From NCBI GenBank assembly GCA_018716135.1, contig DVKG01000005.1, positions 1-64,000 on the forward strand: 64,000 nucleotides of DNA, written 5' to 3'. The position numbers were made by a program, and so were the translations under genes. This DNA is from Scybalosoma faecavium (lineage in GTDB: Bacteria > Bacillota > Clostridia > Christensenellales > Christensenellaceae). The notes under the pieces are model-generated. The model worked only from the letters and a program-made list of their open reading frames with translations. It was not told the DNA's origin and ran no database searches. Of the stretch, positions 1-7,224 are shown one piece after another (positions within the stretch are counted from its first letter, which is position 1; each line of letters opens with the position of its first letter).

Positions 1-682
1 GCTCCTCTTCCACTTCTACAAGGGGGGCCGCCGGGGAAAGGAGGCCCGGACCGTCCCCCGGTTCCAGGCGGAGCGGTTCACCGCCGCCTTCACCGGCGCG
101 GTAAAAAATTCCTTCCTCTCGGTCCTCAACATCTGCGCCTTTGTGGTCTTCTTCACTGTGGTCATCCGGCTGCTCTTCCTCTCCGGCCTCCTGCCGGGGC
201 TGGCGGCCCTCCTGGGGCGGCTCTTCGCTCCCCTTGGGTTCTCTCCCGCCTGGGCGGAGCGCCTGCTCACCGGAGCCCTGGAGCTCTCCTCGGGGGTCTG
301 GTCCCTCTCCGGGGGCGGGGCCACGGCGGGAGAGCTCTCCATGGCCGCCTTCCTGCTGGGGTGGGCGGGGCTGTCCGTCCACTGCCAGGTCCTCTCCTTC
401 CTGGGGGGCAGCGGCCTGTCGGTGCGGCCCTACCTGGGGGGCAAGCTCCTCCACGGCGGCCTGGCGGCCCTCCTGACCGCCCTGCTGGTCCAGGTCTTCC
501 CCCTGGAGGCGCCGGTGTCCTCCTACCTGGCCGCCCAGGTGGAGGGCATCGCGGAGCTGGACTTCTCCACCGCCCTCACCATCTCCATCGTGTGCGCCTG
601 GGTGCTGTGGCTGCTCTTTTTCGCCGCCGCTGCGGCCGCCGTGGGAAAAACCAGTAGAAAACGGCGCGGAGGCGTAGTATAA
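1..682 (+). CDS. YlbJ-like sporulation integral membrane protein, 5' truncated
   Basis: The reading frame is open from the window edge (frame starting at base 2) to a TAA at 680-682, so only the C-terminal part is present. The visible protein opens with a basic stretch, then NSFLSVLNICAFVVFF, followed by several hydrophobic segments and a short basic tail (KTSRKRRGG). The pairing of AVKNSFLSVLNICAFVVFF with small-residue-rich membrane helices and SVHCQVLSFL matches the nucleoside-recognition (Gate) family members YlbJ/SpoIIM-type that act in sporulation membranes. Third codon positions are almost all G or C, as in the rest of the left 4.5 kb. The family is inferred from motif memory; the exact substrate or role is unknown. 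Confidence 0.72.
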   Translation, partial: LLFHFYKGGRRGKEARTVPRFQAERFTAAFTGAVKNSFLSVLNICAFVVFFTVVIRLLFLSGLLPGLAALLGRLFAPLGFSPAWAERLLTGALELSSGVWSLSGGGATAGELSMAAFLLGWAGLSVHCQVLSFLGGSGLSVRPYLGGKLLHGGLAALLTALLVQVFPLEAPVSSYLAAQVEGIAELDFSTALTISIVCAWVLWLLFFAAAAAAVGKTSRKRRGGVV

Positions 683-718
683 TGGAGGGGAAACCACTGG
701 AGAGGATGCGTTCCCGTC

Positions 719-928
719 ATGCTGTTTGAGAAAAACATGGAGCCTCGATGCTTCTACTGCGTCCGCTGCACCCCCCTGGATGGGGAACAGGTGGTCTGTA
801 TCAAAAAGGGCGTGGTGCCGGCGGGAGGGAGCTGCCGCTCCTTCCGCTACGACCCCCTGAAGCGGGTCCCGCCCCGGCCCCACGCCCCGGACTTCTCCCA
901 CCTGAAGGACGAGGACTTCACCCTGTAG
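719..928 (+). CDS. Small cysteine-containing protein of unknown function
   Basis: A 69-residue protein with four cysteines (CFYCVRC near residues 11-17, one Cys near 28 and one near 39), which could hold a zinc ion. It lies 36 bases after the YlbJ-like gene on the same strand, with GAGAGGA upstream of the ATG, and is followed directly by a strong intrinsic terminator. The context suggests co-transcription with the YlbJ-like gene. I do not recognise a function; similar short proteins occur in Clostridia genomes. Confidence 0.6.
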   Translation: MLFEKNMEPRCFYCVRCTPLDGEQVVCIKKGVVPAGGSCRSFRYDPLKRVPPRPHAPDFSHLKDEDFTL

Positions 929-935
929 CGGAAAG

Positions 936-967
936 CGGACGGCTGCCGGAGGCAGCCGTCCGTTTTT
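936..967 (+). terminator. Intrinsic terminator after the small Cys protein
   Basis: Perfect 12-bp stem CGGACGGCTGCC / GGCAGCCGTCCG with a three-base loop, followed by TTTTT. It ends the plus-strand unit and faces the end of the convergent hydrogenase gene. Confidence 0.9.
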
Positions 968-991
968 CCGCTGTTCTGGGGCTGTAGGGGC

Positions 992-2515
992 TCAGTCCAC
1001 CAGCTTGTCCAGCTCCTTGATGTGCTCGGTGTCGCAGGAGGCCTTATGCTTGGCCTGCTTGGCGTAGAGGTTCACCATTGCTTGGGACTTCTTAATGCCC
1101 TGCATGGTGCCGGCCCCCGCCACGCAGCCGCCGGGGCAGGCCATGCCCTCCAGCAGATAGCCGGGATATTTGCCGGCCACCGCGTCTTTCATCATCTGCT
1201 TGCACTCCCGCAGCCCCTCGGCGGAGGTGACCTTTACCTCGGTGTCGGGATAACGGGCCCGGATGACGTTGACAACGGCCTTGGCCACGCCGCCGGACAC
1301 CGCGAAGTTGCGCCCGTCGGTGGAGGCGTCGTTCACGCCGTTGGGATCCTCCTCGATGGTCTCCAGATCCAAGTGCTTGGCGGCAAAAATACCTGCCATC
1401 TCCTCGAAGGTGAGTACAAAGTCTACCTCGCTGCGCACGCTCTTGCGCATGGCCTCCAGCTTTTTGGCGGCGCAGGGGCCGATGAAGACCACCTTGGCGT
1501 TGGGGTGCTGGTGCTTGATAAGCCGGGCGGTCAGGGTCATGGGAGTCAGCGCCATGGAAATGCACTGGGCGTGGTCGGGGAAGAGCTTCTTGGCCATCAC
1601 TGACCAGGCGGGGCAGCAGGAGGTGCCCATGAAGGGCAGCTCGGCGGGGACCTCCCGCATGAAGTCCTCCGCTTCCTGGGTGGCGCACAGGTCGGCGCCG
1701 ATGGCCACCTCAAACACGTCGGCAAAGCCCAGCTGTTTCATGGCGGCGCGGAGCTTGCCCGGGGTGACCTTGGGGCCGAACTGGCCCACGAAGGCGGGGG
1801 CTACGGCGGCGTACACCCGCTCGCCGGACTGGATGGCCCGGATGACCTGGAAGATCTGGGACTTGTCGGCGATGGCGCCGAAGGGGCAGTTGACCAGGCA
1901 CATGCCGCAGGAGACGCACTTGTCCTCGTCGATCTCCGCCTTGCCGTTGGCATCGGTGCGGATGGCGTCCATGCCGCAGGCCTGGGCGCAGGGGCGCTCC
2001 TGGATGATGATGGCGTTGTATCCGCAGGCGTCGGCGCAGCGGCCGCACTTGATGCACTTGTCCTGGTCGATGTGGGACCGGCCGTTATAGCGATCCAGCT
2101 TGATGGCGTCCTTGGGGCACACCTCTTCACAGGGGTGGGCCAGACAGCCCTGGCACCCCTCGGTGACCAGAACCCGCTTTTCCGCGCAGCCGTTGCAGGC
2201 GAATTTGATGATGTTGATCAGGGGCGGGGTATAATAGGTTTCCGGCTTGTCCGCCGCCTCGATGTTGTCCGAGAGAGGGGCGTGCTCCGCCGCGCTGCGG
2301 CAGGGCAGACCCATGGCCAGGCGCAGGCGCTCGCCCACAATGGCCCGCTCCAGAAACACGTCGTTGCGGAAGTTGCCCACTTCGCCGGGGATGATCTTAT
2401 AGGGGAGCTCCTCAATGCGCTTGTCCACCGGCCACTCTGTGTGATAGGCCATCCGGGCGACTTCCCGGAAAATCCGGTGGCGGATCTCTTGAATTCTGGT
2501 TTCAATACCTCTCAT
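992..2515 (-). CDS. [FeFe] hydrogenase with ferredoxin-type 4Fe-4S clusters
   Basis: A 507-residue cytoplasmic hydrogenase catalysing reversible proton reduction. The N-terminal half carries Cys-rich ferredoxin-type motifs, including CIKCGRCADAC and CVSCGMCLVNC. The C-terminal half has the three H-cluster signatures: TSCCPAW (P1), FIGPCAAKKLEA (P2) and EGMACPGGCVAGAG (P3). Length and layout fit the monomeric group-B type [FeFe] hydrogenases of gut Clostridia. Start ATG at 2515 is preceded by AAAGGGG. A near-consensus promoter lies upstream and a hairpin sits in the 5' leader. No maturases (HydEFG) are in the window. It is probably used to discard fermentation electrons. G+C and codon use are higher than in the genes right of 4.6 kb. 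Confidence 0.93.
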   Translation of the reverse strand: MRGIETRIQEIRHRIFREVARMAYHTEWPVDKRIEELPYKIIPGEVGNFRNDVFLERAIVGERLRLAMGLPCRSAAEHAPLSDNIEAADKPETYYTPPLINIIKFACNGCAEKRVLVTEGCQGCLAHPCEEVCPKDAIKLDRYNGRSHIDQDKCIKCGRCADACGYNAIIIQERPCAQACGMDAIRTDANGKAEIDEDKCVSCGMCLVNCPFGAIADKSQIFQVIRAIQSGERVYAAVAPAFVGQFGPKVTPGKLRAAMKQLGFADVFEVAIGADLCATQEAEDFMREVPAELPFMGTSCCPAWSVMAKKLFPDHAQCISMALTPMTLTARLIKHQHPNAKVVFIGPCAAKKLEAMRKSVRSEVDFVLTFEEMAGIFAAKHLDLETIEEDPNGVNDASTDGRNFAVSGGVAKAVVNVIRARYPDTEVKVTSAEGLRECKQMMKDAVAGKYPGYLLEGMACPGGCVAGAGTMQGIKKSQAMVNLYAKQAKHKASCDTEHIKELDKLVD

Positions 2516-2536
2516 GGCAATCCCCTTTCGTGCCGG

Positions 2537-2562
2537 GTCGGGGGGATTTGGGTTCCCCCGAC
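2537..2562 (-). promoter_or_regulatory. Hairpin in the hydrogenase 5' leader
   Basis: GTCGGGGG (2537-2544) can pair with CCCCCGAC (2555-2562) across a 10-base loop. It lies between the promoter and the hydrogenase start. There is no U-run, so it is not a terminator. It may stabilise the messenger or regulate it; function unknown. Confidence 0.4.
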
Positions 2563-2575
2563 GGTTTGCCTACAC

Positions 2576-2604
2576 ACTATATAGCAGAAGGCCCGGCTTG
2601 TCAA
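2576..2604 (-). promoter_or_regulatory. Promoter of the hydrogenase gene
   Basis: On the minus strand, TTGACA (2604-2599), a 17-base spacer, then TATAGT (2581-2576), a near-consensus vegetative promoter about 60 bases upstream of the hydrogenase ATG. Confidence 0.85.
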
Positions 2605-2756
2605 GAAAAAAACAAAGAATTGCGAAATCGGGCCTTCGCCGCCAGTATAGCATAAATGTTCTGTATCGTCGAGATAATTTGCGGAAATCCTGTAAAAAAG
2701 CAAGGGAATCCTCCGGAATGGCCGTGGGAAAAGGAGGGCGGCCGGCAGACGGGAAC

Positions 2757-2786
2757 ACAAAAAGCCGCCGGGCCCGGCGGCTTTTT
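2757..2786 (-). terminator. Terminator downstream of the oxidoreductase gene
   Basis: Palindrome AAAAAGCCGCCG / CGGCGGCTTTTT with a GGCC loop, so A- and U-tracts sit at either end. It lies just past the stop of the Gfo/Idh/MocA gene and upstream of the hydrogenase promoter. Confidence 0.85.
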
Positions 2787-2817
2787 GTTAAAGATATAAC
2801 AAAGCGGGCGGGGCGGC

Positions 2818-3807
2818 TCAGGGGTCGTCGGGGAAACGCAGACCGGCGCTGGCCCGGGCCCGCTGCGCCGTTTCCACCGCCAGCCGGGACAGGGCCAGGC
2901 GCGGGGCCAGCTCCCCCGCGCTGCCGGCGCGGAACAGTTCGGTCAGCGCCTGTACTTCATAGTAGCGGCGGTCGGGGAAGGGCTGAAGATTGATGGTCTC
3001 GTCGCTGTCCCGGGTGACCAGGCGAATTTCCGCCAGGCCGTTGCTGCCGTCTTTGACATAGAGGAAGCCGTCCTCTCCCTCGATCTGGTAGGCGTTGACC
3101 CCCCAGGTGTCCTTGGCACCGGCGCATACGGCGGTAAAGTCGGCGTAGCGCAGTTGGACTACCCCTGAGGTGTCAATGCCCCGGAACAGATTCGGCGTAT
3201 AGACCACCTCTTCCGGCCGGCCGAAGAGGGCCACGGTGAGGTAGAGGTTGTAGTAATTGATGTCCATCAGGCAGCCGCCCGCCAGCTGGGGGTTGAAGAT
3301 GTTGGGCATCTCTCCCTGAAGCAGGCTGTCATAGCGGTAAGAGCGCTGGCTGTAATTGGCCAGCACCAGCCGGATCCGGCCCAGTTTGCTCAAGCTGTGC
3401 TTCAGGACCTGATAATTGGGGAGAAAGGTGGTGGGCACCGCCTCGGCCAGAAGCAGGCCGCGGTCCGCTGCCAGGGCGGCCAGCTCGTCCACCTGCTCAG
3501 CCCGGGGACAGAAGGGCTTTTCGCAGATGACGTGTTTGTCCGCCAGCAGGGCCTGCCTGGTCTGCTCATAGTGAAGCAGGTTGGGGGAGGCGATATAGAT
3601 GACGTCCAGATCCGGGTCATGGAGCAGATCTTCCAGCCGGGTGTACACCCGGCTGGCGCCGTACTGCTGTGCCAGGGCCAGGCCGGTATCCTCCCGGCGG
3701 GAGTATACGGCGTCCAGGCGGATGCCCTCTGTTGGACCCACGAAGTTCAGAATGGTGTGGACAATGGAGCCGGATCCAATGGTGCCGAGACGAAGTGCTT
3801 CCATCAT
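2818..3807 (-). CDS. Gfo/Idh/MocA family NAD(P)-dependent oxidoreductase
   Basis: A 329-residue protein starting MMEALRLGTIGSGSIVHTIL. The N-terminal Rossmann fold shows GTIGSGSI for the dinucleotide and the family signature CEKPF, with the active-site Lys, near residue 95. The C-terminal half has the alpha/beta substrate-binding domain with GGCLMDINYYNLYL. The start at 3807 is chosen because AGGAGG lies 7 bases upstream; the longer open frame to 3957 runs through a hairpin and has no Shine-Dalgarno. Members oxidise or reduce sugars, inositols or related polyols; the substrate here cannot be read. It stands alone between two terminators. Confidence 0.85.
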   Translation of the reverse strand: MMEALRLGTIGSGSIVHTILNFVGPTEGIRLDAVYSRREDTGLALAQQYGASRVYTRLEDLLHDPDLDVIYIASPNLLHYEQTRQALLADKHVICEKPFCPRAEQVDELAALAADRGLLLAEAVPTTFLPNYQVLKHSLSKLGRIRLVLANYSQRSYRYDSLLQGEMPNIFNPQLAGGCLMDINYYNLYLTVALFGRPEEVVYTPNLFRGIDTSGVVQLRYADFTAVCAGAKDTWGVNAYQIEGEDGFLYVKDGSNGLAEIRLVTRDSDETINLQPFPDRRYYEVQALTELFRAGSAGELAPRLALSRLAVETAQRARASAGLRFPDDP

Positions 3808-3874
3808 GGATTTCCCTCCTGACCGAAGTGCGCCGCAGATTCGGAGCGGCCTCCGGCCGCCGGAATCTAAAAAG

Positions 3875-3903
3875 AAGGACAGCCCCATGGCTGTCCTTTT
3901 TTT
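3875..3903. terminator. Bidirectional terminator-like hairpin
   Basis: Stem AAGGACAGCC / GGCTGTCCTT with a CCAT loop; a T-run follows on the plus strand and CTTTTT on the minus strand. It separates the tRNA-Lys region from the oxidoreductase gene. Confidence 0.75.
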
Positions 3904-4027
3904 GGAACAGCACAACACGATAGATGCTACGGCTTTCGGGTTTGTACCCAAAACCAAATCGAAGCCCAGCGTAGCGGGTTCGATTTGGAGAGGAACCGCG
4001 ACAAAATGAGTGAGAGGTGACTTTTAC

Positions 4028-4065
4028 AAAAAAGTCGCCGCGAACGGTATGACGTCCGCGGCGAC
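4028..4065 (-). terminator. Terminator of tRNA-Lys
   Basis: On the minus strand a 9-bp stem GTCGCCGCG / CGCGGCGAC is followed by TTTTTT, starting two bases past the CCA end of tRNA-Lys. Confidence 0.85.
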
Positions 4066-4066
4066 G

Positions 4067-4142
4067 TGGTGACCCGTCGGGGGCTCGAACCCCGGACCTT
4101 CGCCTTAAAAGGGCGTTGCTCTACCAACTGAGCTAACGAGTC
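4067..4142 (-). tRNA. tRNA-Lys (anticodon TTT)
   Basis: A 76-base cloverleaf on the minus strand. Acceptor GACTCGT pairs with ACGGGTC (one G-U), D-arm GCTCAGTTGGTAGAGC, anticodon loop CTTTTAA, T-arm loop GTTCGAG, and an encoded CCA at 4067-4069. The first anticodon-stem pair is an A-A mismatch, so that stem has four good pairs. Confidence 0.93.
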
Positions 4143-4496
4143 AGATATCATATATCAGGTGAGCCAGGAAGGGATGCAAAACACTATGCGCCTATCCTCG
4201 CGCTTCGGTGCATCTTATTTGTCACGCTCGGATTGGGCGCATGGCCGGGTCGATAAGCCGTCCGACTCCGGACAGACCCGGCCCGGCCGCGGGCCGTCCC
4301 TGGGCTCTGTCCATCCGCTCCCGTCTTATCTCCCCTATGTGCCTATCCTCGTGCTTCTATGGGCACGCTTCGCCTGCTCACAACGCGGGCCTAAGCCGGC
4401 ACATCCGCACTGCGGCGTAGCGGCGGAGCCACCCCGCCGGCCGTGTCTACGTGCCGCCTTAGTCCGCTGTGAGCGACGGCTCAGACGCTTCTTGGC
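4143..4496. other. Inter-tRNA spacer with a 23-base direct repeat
   Basis: G+C-rich 354-base spacer between tRNA-Lys and tRNA-Gln with no convincing gene. Two 23-base copies, at 4184-4206 and 4335-4357, differ at two positions (core CCTATCCTCG). The open frames here lack ribosome sites and recognisable protein features. The function of the repeat is unknown; it could be part of a processed spacer transcript. Confidence 0.55.
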
Positions 4497-4571
4497 TGGC
4501 TGGGATGGTTGGACTCGAACCAACGAATGCGGGAGTCAAAGTCCCGTGCCTTACCACTTGGCTACACCCCA
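4497..4571 (-). tRNA. tRNA-Gln (anticodon TTG)
   Basis: A 75-base cloverleaf on the minus strand: acceptor TGGGGTG pairs with CATCCCA, D-arm GCCAAGTGGTAAGGC, anticodon loop around ACTTTGACT, T-loop GTTCGAGTC, encoded CCA at 4497-4499. The sharp base-composition change of the window coincides with this gene. Confidence 0.95.
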
Positions 4572-4633
4572 TTTCAATCCATGCACCAGCGGTTAGTGCG
4601 CAAACGCACCGCGCACGGCAAATTAACAGCGTA

Positions 4634-4662
4634 ATTATAACACAAAAAAAAGAATAATGCAA
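4634..4662 (-). promoter_or_regulatory. Promoter of the tRNA-Gln/tRNA-Lys unit
   Basis: On the minus strand TTGCAT (4662-4657), 17 bases, TATAAT (4639-4634), reading towards tRNA-Gln. It sits on the A+T-rich side of the composition break. Confidence 0.75.
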
Positions 4663-4722
4663 GCACTTTTTTGAAAAATAACTCAAAAAACACAAATAAA
4701 ACTATAAAAAATTCTAACTGTT

Positions 4723-5844
4723 TTATATGCAGCAAGTGTATCCCGTTCCCAATCTCGTCACCCTTCCGTCAAGCTCCAAAGTCAAGAGAATCGGCATAAG
4801 GCCTACCATATCTAAACCCGTCTTTTCAGAAATCTCATCTATAGTCATCGCCTGCCCCTCAAATGCAGCCAGTACCGCACGTTCCTCCGGCGATATTTCA
4901 TTTGCCTTAGGTTCTTCTTTTTTCTTTTTTGCACTGCTCATATCTGCAATTGTTTCTCGAACATCCTCCTCTATCTTCCCCGCTCTTAGTGATTGTATTA
5001 TATCATCAGCTCTCAGAACAGGTCTGGCGCCTTGTTCCAGCAGCATCCTCGGCAGTTCTGACATATACTCTCCGCGCTGTCCGTGGAGAGCAAAAACAAC
5101 TCGGCCCTGTTTTCTGGCCGCTTCTGCGGTGCTTCGTGCTCCGCTTGTCTCTCCGCCTTCCATCACAGCCACAGCCTGAGAAAGAGCAGATATAACCGCA
5201 TTTCTGGCCGTGAAAAGCTGCGGATAATTATATGTGCATGGCGGATTTTCACTGACTATTGCACCTCCGCTCTGTAGTATTTCAGCATAAAGCAGCTCAT
5301 TTTTTGCCGGATATACCGGATATACGCCGCCCGCGAGAACAGCCGCCGTCTTGCCTTTGCCCGAAAGCGCACCCTCATGGGCGCAAGTATCTATCCCCCG
5401 TGCTAATCCGGAGATGACAGTCACACCGCGCTCCGCCAATTCCCTGGCAATCTCATAAGTCCTTTGACTTCCGCGAAGGCTGGGTTCACGCGAGCCTACT
5501 ATTGCCGCGCACGGCTCATCCAAACAGGCAACGCTGCCCATCACATACAAATACTGAATACTCTTAACATCCAAAACAGACTTTGGCAAATCCCCTTTCT
5601 GCCGCGTCAGCAATCTAACTCCGCGGCGCCGGAATTGTTCAAATTCCCGTCTAAACGCTTCGGATTTTTTCGCCGCAATAAGCGCCTCTATTGCCTTTTC
5701 CTGACGCTTACCTTCAGGCTTTATATTTTGAATATTATCATATAATTCATTTATATCTTCGAACTTTTCTGCAAGTTTGGCCGCCGTCATTTTCCCTGCG
5801 CCTTTTGTGGAGTAAAGCCAATACCATTTTTCGTTATCCGTCAT
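4723..5844 (-). CDS. dprA: DNA-processing protein DprA/Smf
   Basis: A 373-residue protein that loads RecA on incoming single-stranded DNA in transformation. The Rossmann-like core shows IVGSREPS, a VISGLARGIDTCAHEGAL block, AVLAGGVYPVYPAKN, IVSENPP, FTARNAVISALSQAVAVMEG and SGARSTAEAARKQGR, all typical of DprA. A C-terminal winged-helix (about residues 305-373) follows a Lys-rich linker. The N-terminal helix-hairpin region is present but variable. ATG at 5844 has AGAGGA upstream. The gene is monocistronic here; many Firmicutes have topA next to dprA, but that is not seen in this window. Confidence 0.95.
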   Translation of the reverse strand: MTDNEKWYWLYSTKGAGKMTAAKLAEKFEDINELYDNIQNIKPEGKRQEKAIEALIAAKKSEAFRREFEQFRRRGVRLLTRQKGDLPKSVLDVKSIQYLYVMGSVACLDEPCAAIVGSREPSLRGSQRTYEIARELAERGVTVISGLARGIDTCAHEGALSGKGKTAAVLAGGVYPVYPAKNELLYAEILQSGGAIVSENPPCTYNYPQLFTARNAVISALSQAVAVMEGGETSGARSTAEAARKQGRVVFALHGQRGEYMSELPRMLLEQGARPVLRADDIIQSLRAGKIEEDVRETIADMSSAKKKKEEPKANEISPEERAVLAAFEGQAMTIDEISEKTGLDMVGLMPILLTLELDGRVTRLGTGYTCCI

Positions 5845-5994
5845 GCTTTTCCTCTTTTTACGTTTGATATACTAAACTATACCATAATCGCTGCGGTAAT
5901 ACAACAATATACTCTCTGACAATATACAATGAACGCAGCCCATGACTATTCATTAAAAATATGTCTCCTTTTAACTTTTTTCTCGAAAAAAGTA

Positions 5995-6023
5995 TTGCTT
6001 TTTCTTTTTGTCTCTGATATAAT
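5995..6023 (+). promoter_or_regulatory. Promoter of tRNA-Ser
   Basis: TTGCTT (5995-6000), 17-base spacer, TATAAT (6018-6023), 22 bases before the mature 5' end of tRNA-Ser. Confidence 0.8.
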
Positions 6024-6045
6024 AAACGTCGCTGACAGTTTTAGT

Positions 6046-6137
6046 GGAGAGATGGCTGAGCTGGCTGAAGGCGCACGACTGGAAATCGTGTTTGCGTTGA
6101 TAGCGTAACGAGGGTTCGAATCCCTCTCTCTCCGCCA
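6046..6137 (+). tRNA. tRNA-Ser (anticodon GGA)
   Basis: A 92-base class II tRNA: acceptor GGAGAGA / TCTCTCC, discriminator G, encoded CCA at 6135-6137, anticodon GGA inside CTGGAAA, a long variable arm (GTTGATAGCGTAAC) and T-loop GTTCGAATC. It is the left chromosomal neighbour of the mobile element. Confidence 0.96.
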
Positions 6138-6211
6138 TTACAATTCAAATCCGAACGCACCGCGATATATCTTTGTAAACGGTCTGTTCGGTATCATCTG
6201 CAAAAGGTGAT

Positions 6212-6252
6212 GAATAAACCCGCTCGCCCGAAAGGGTGTAGCGGGTTTATTC
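6212..6252 (-). terminator. Terminator of the element's late operon
   Basis: Perfect 13-bp stem GAATAAACCCGCT / AGCGGGTTTATTC with an inner CGCCCGAAAGGGTG hairpin. It overlaps the stop codon of the last minus-strand gene. A- and U-tracts are inside the stem, so it may also work on the plus strand for tRNA-Ser. Confidence 0.8.
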
Positions 6253-6828
6253 TTTCTTCTTGCGTTCTGTTCCAGCCTGTATAGCTGCGTCGATCCCGAA
6301 AAGGCAAATAGCCATATCGTTTACAATTTCGTTGCGCCAGCGCATTACGGTTTTTAATGCCTTGTCAACTCGGAAGCTTACTTCTTCCCACGTCATTTCC
6401 TGCGCGTCCTCGGGTAGCGGCGTTCCGTCCTCCCGCTCCTTGAAGTAATACAAACGGATAACGGTAAATTCTTTCCGGTCTTTGAACGCCTGTATCACGC
6501 GATCCAGCCGCTTGAATTCCTTTGCGGTTATATCGTATTCCGCTTCTTTGTCCTTCTCCATATCCTCTAAAATATCGTCCGGACTTTTCCACGCTTTATT
6601 CGGGTTGAAGCGGACAACGCCGCTTCTCCCCTGCAACTCTACCCGTGTATAAGCTGCCTTGTCTGAAACAATGCGCTTTAATGTCGGATAGCTGTATAAA
6701 AGCTTCTCTGTGATTTTGAAGTAGTTTCGTTCCGGCGCTTGCTGCTGCAAAACTTCCACCGTCTGCCGCGTCGCTTGTGCAACCGCCGCCGCGATTATAT
6801 CAAGAACGTTTTGCGGTAACTGTTCCAT
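6247..6828 (-). CDS. ArpU/sigma-region-4-like phage transcription regulator (putative)
   Basis: A 193-residue protein, last gene of the element's minus-strand operon. The N-terminal part is helical; residues ~140-185 (MTWEEVSFRVDKALKTVMRWRNEIV) look like the helix-turn-helix of ArpU/RinA-type late regulators, which resemble sigma-70 region 4. Its start overlaps the end of the head-closure gene by 29 bases, so translation is probably coupled. A role in controlling late or packaging genes is inferred from family type; assignment is by pattern, not by a strong motif. Confidence 0.55.
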   Translation of the reverse strand: MEQLPQNVLDIIAAAVAQATRQTVEVLQQQAPERNYFKITEKLLYSYPTLKRIVSDKAAYTRVELQGRSGVVRFNPNKAWKSPDDILEDMEKDKEAEYDITAKEFKRLDRVIQAFKDRKEFTVIRLYYFKEREDGTPLPEDAQEMTWEEVSFRVDKALKTVMRWRNEIVNDMAICLFGIDAAIQAGTERKKKE

Positions 6829-7192
6829 TCTGCCCGCCCTCCTGCGTTTCCGGCTCTACTACTTCAATATTTTGATTTTGTGCAAGCTTGCAATAAACGC
6901 TTAGATCGTCCTTGTAGCCTTCAAAATCATCTATGCGGGTAATCTCGTAATACTGCCCCTTGTATTCAACCAGCATATCGGTTGTAATGCCGGTACGGTA
7001 ATTCACAACAAACAATACTTCTTCCGTTTCGTTTACCGTCGCGGAAGCAAAGAATTCACTTCCGGAAAGCTGCCTGTAATATGCCCAAAGCCGCCCGCTG
7101 TGTACGGGTTGCCAAACGTATGAAGCAAAGCCGTGATCGTTTACCGTGCGCGTTTCGGCAATGAAACGTATTTTTTTATCTTTCAACTTCAT
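6800..7192 (-). CDS. Phage head-closure / head-tail adaptor protein
   Basis: A 130-residue beta-rich protein (MKLKDKKIRFIAETRTVNDHGFASYVWQPVHSGRLWAYYRQLSG). The pattern with WAYYRQLSGSEFF, then VVNYRTGITTDMLVEYKGQYYEITRIDDF, is that of SPP1 gp16/HK97 gp7-type head-closure proteins, which plug the portal and form the docking surface for a tail. It follows the large terminase gene by 32 bases. Its presence without any tail gene fits a particle that receives tails from another phage. Confidence 0.75.
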   Translation of the reverse strand: MKLKDKKIRFIAETRTVNDHGFASYVWQPVHSGRLWAYYRQLSGSEFFASATVNETEEVLFVVNYRTGITTDMLVEYKGQYYEITRIDDFEGYKDDLSVYCKLAQNQNIEVVEPETQEGGQNGTVTAKRS

Positions 7193-7224
7193 TTCTCTTG
7201 CCCCCTCGCTTTCAATGGTACTTT

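Noticed and set aside
4159..4596. Open frames across the tRNA spacer and tRNA-Gln
   Set aside because: They run through a tRNA gene and have no ribosome site or recognisable domain.
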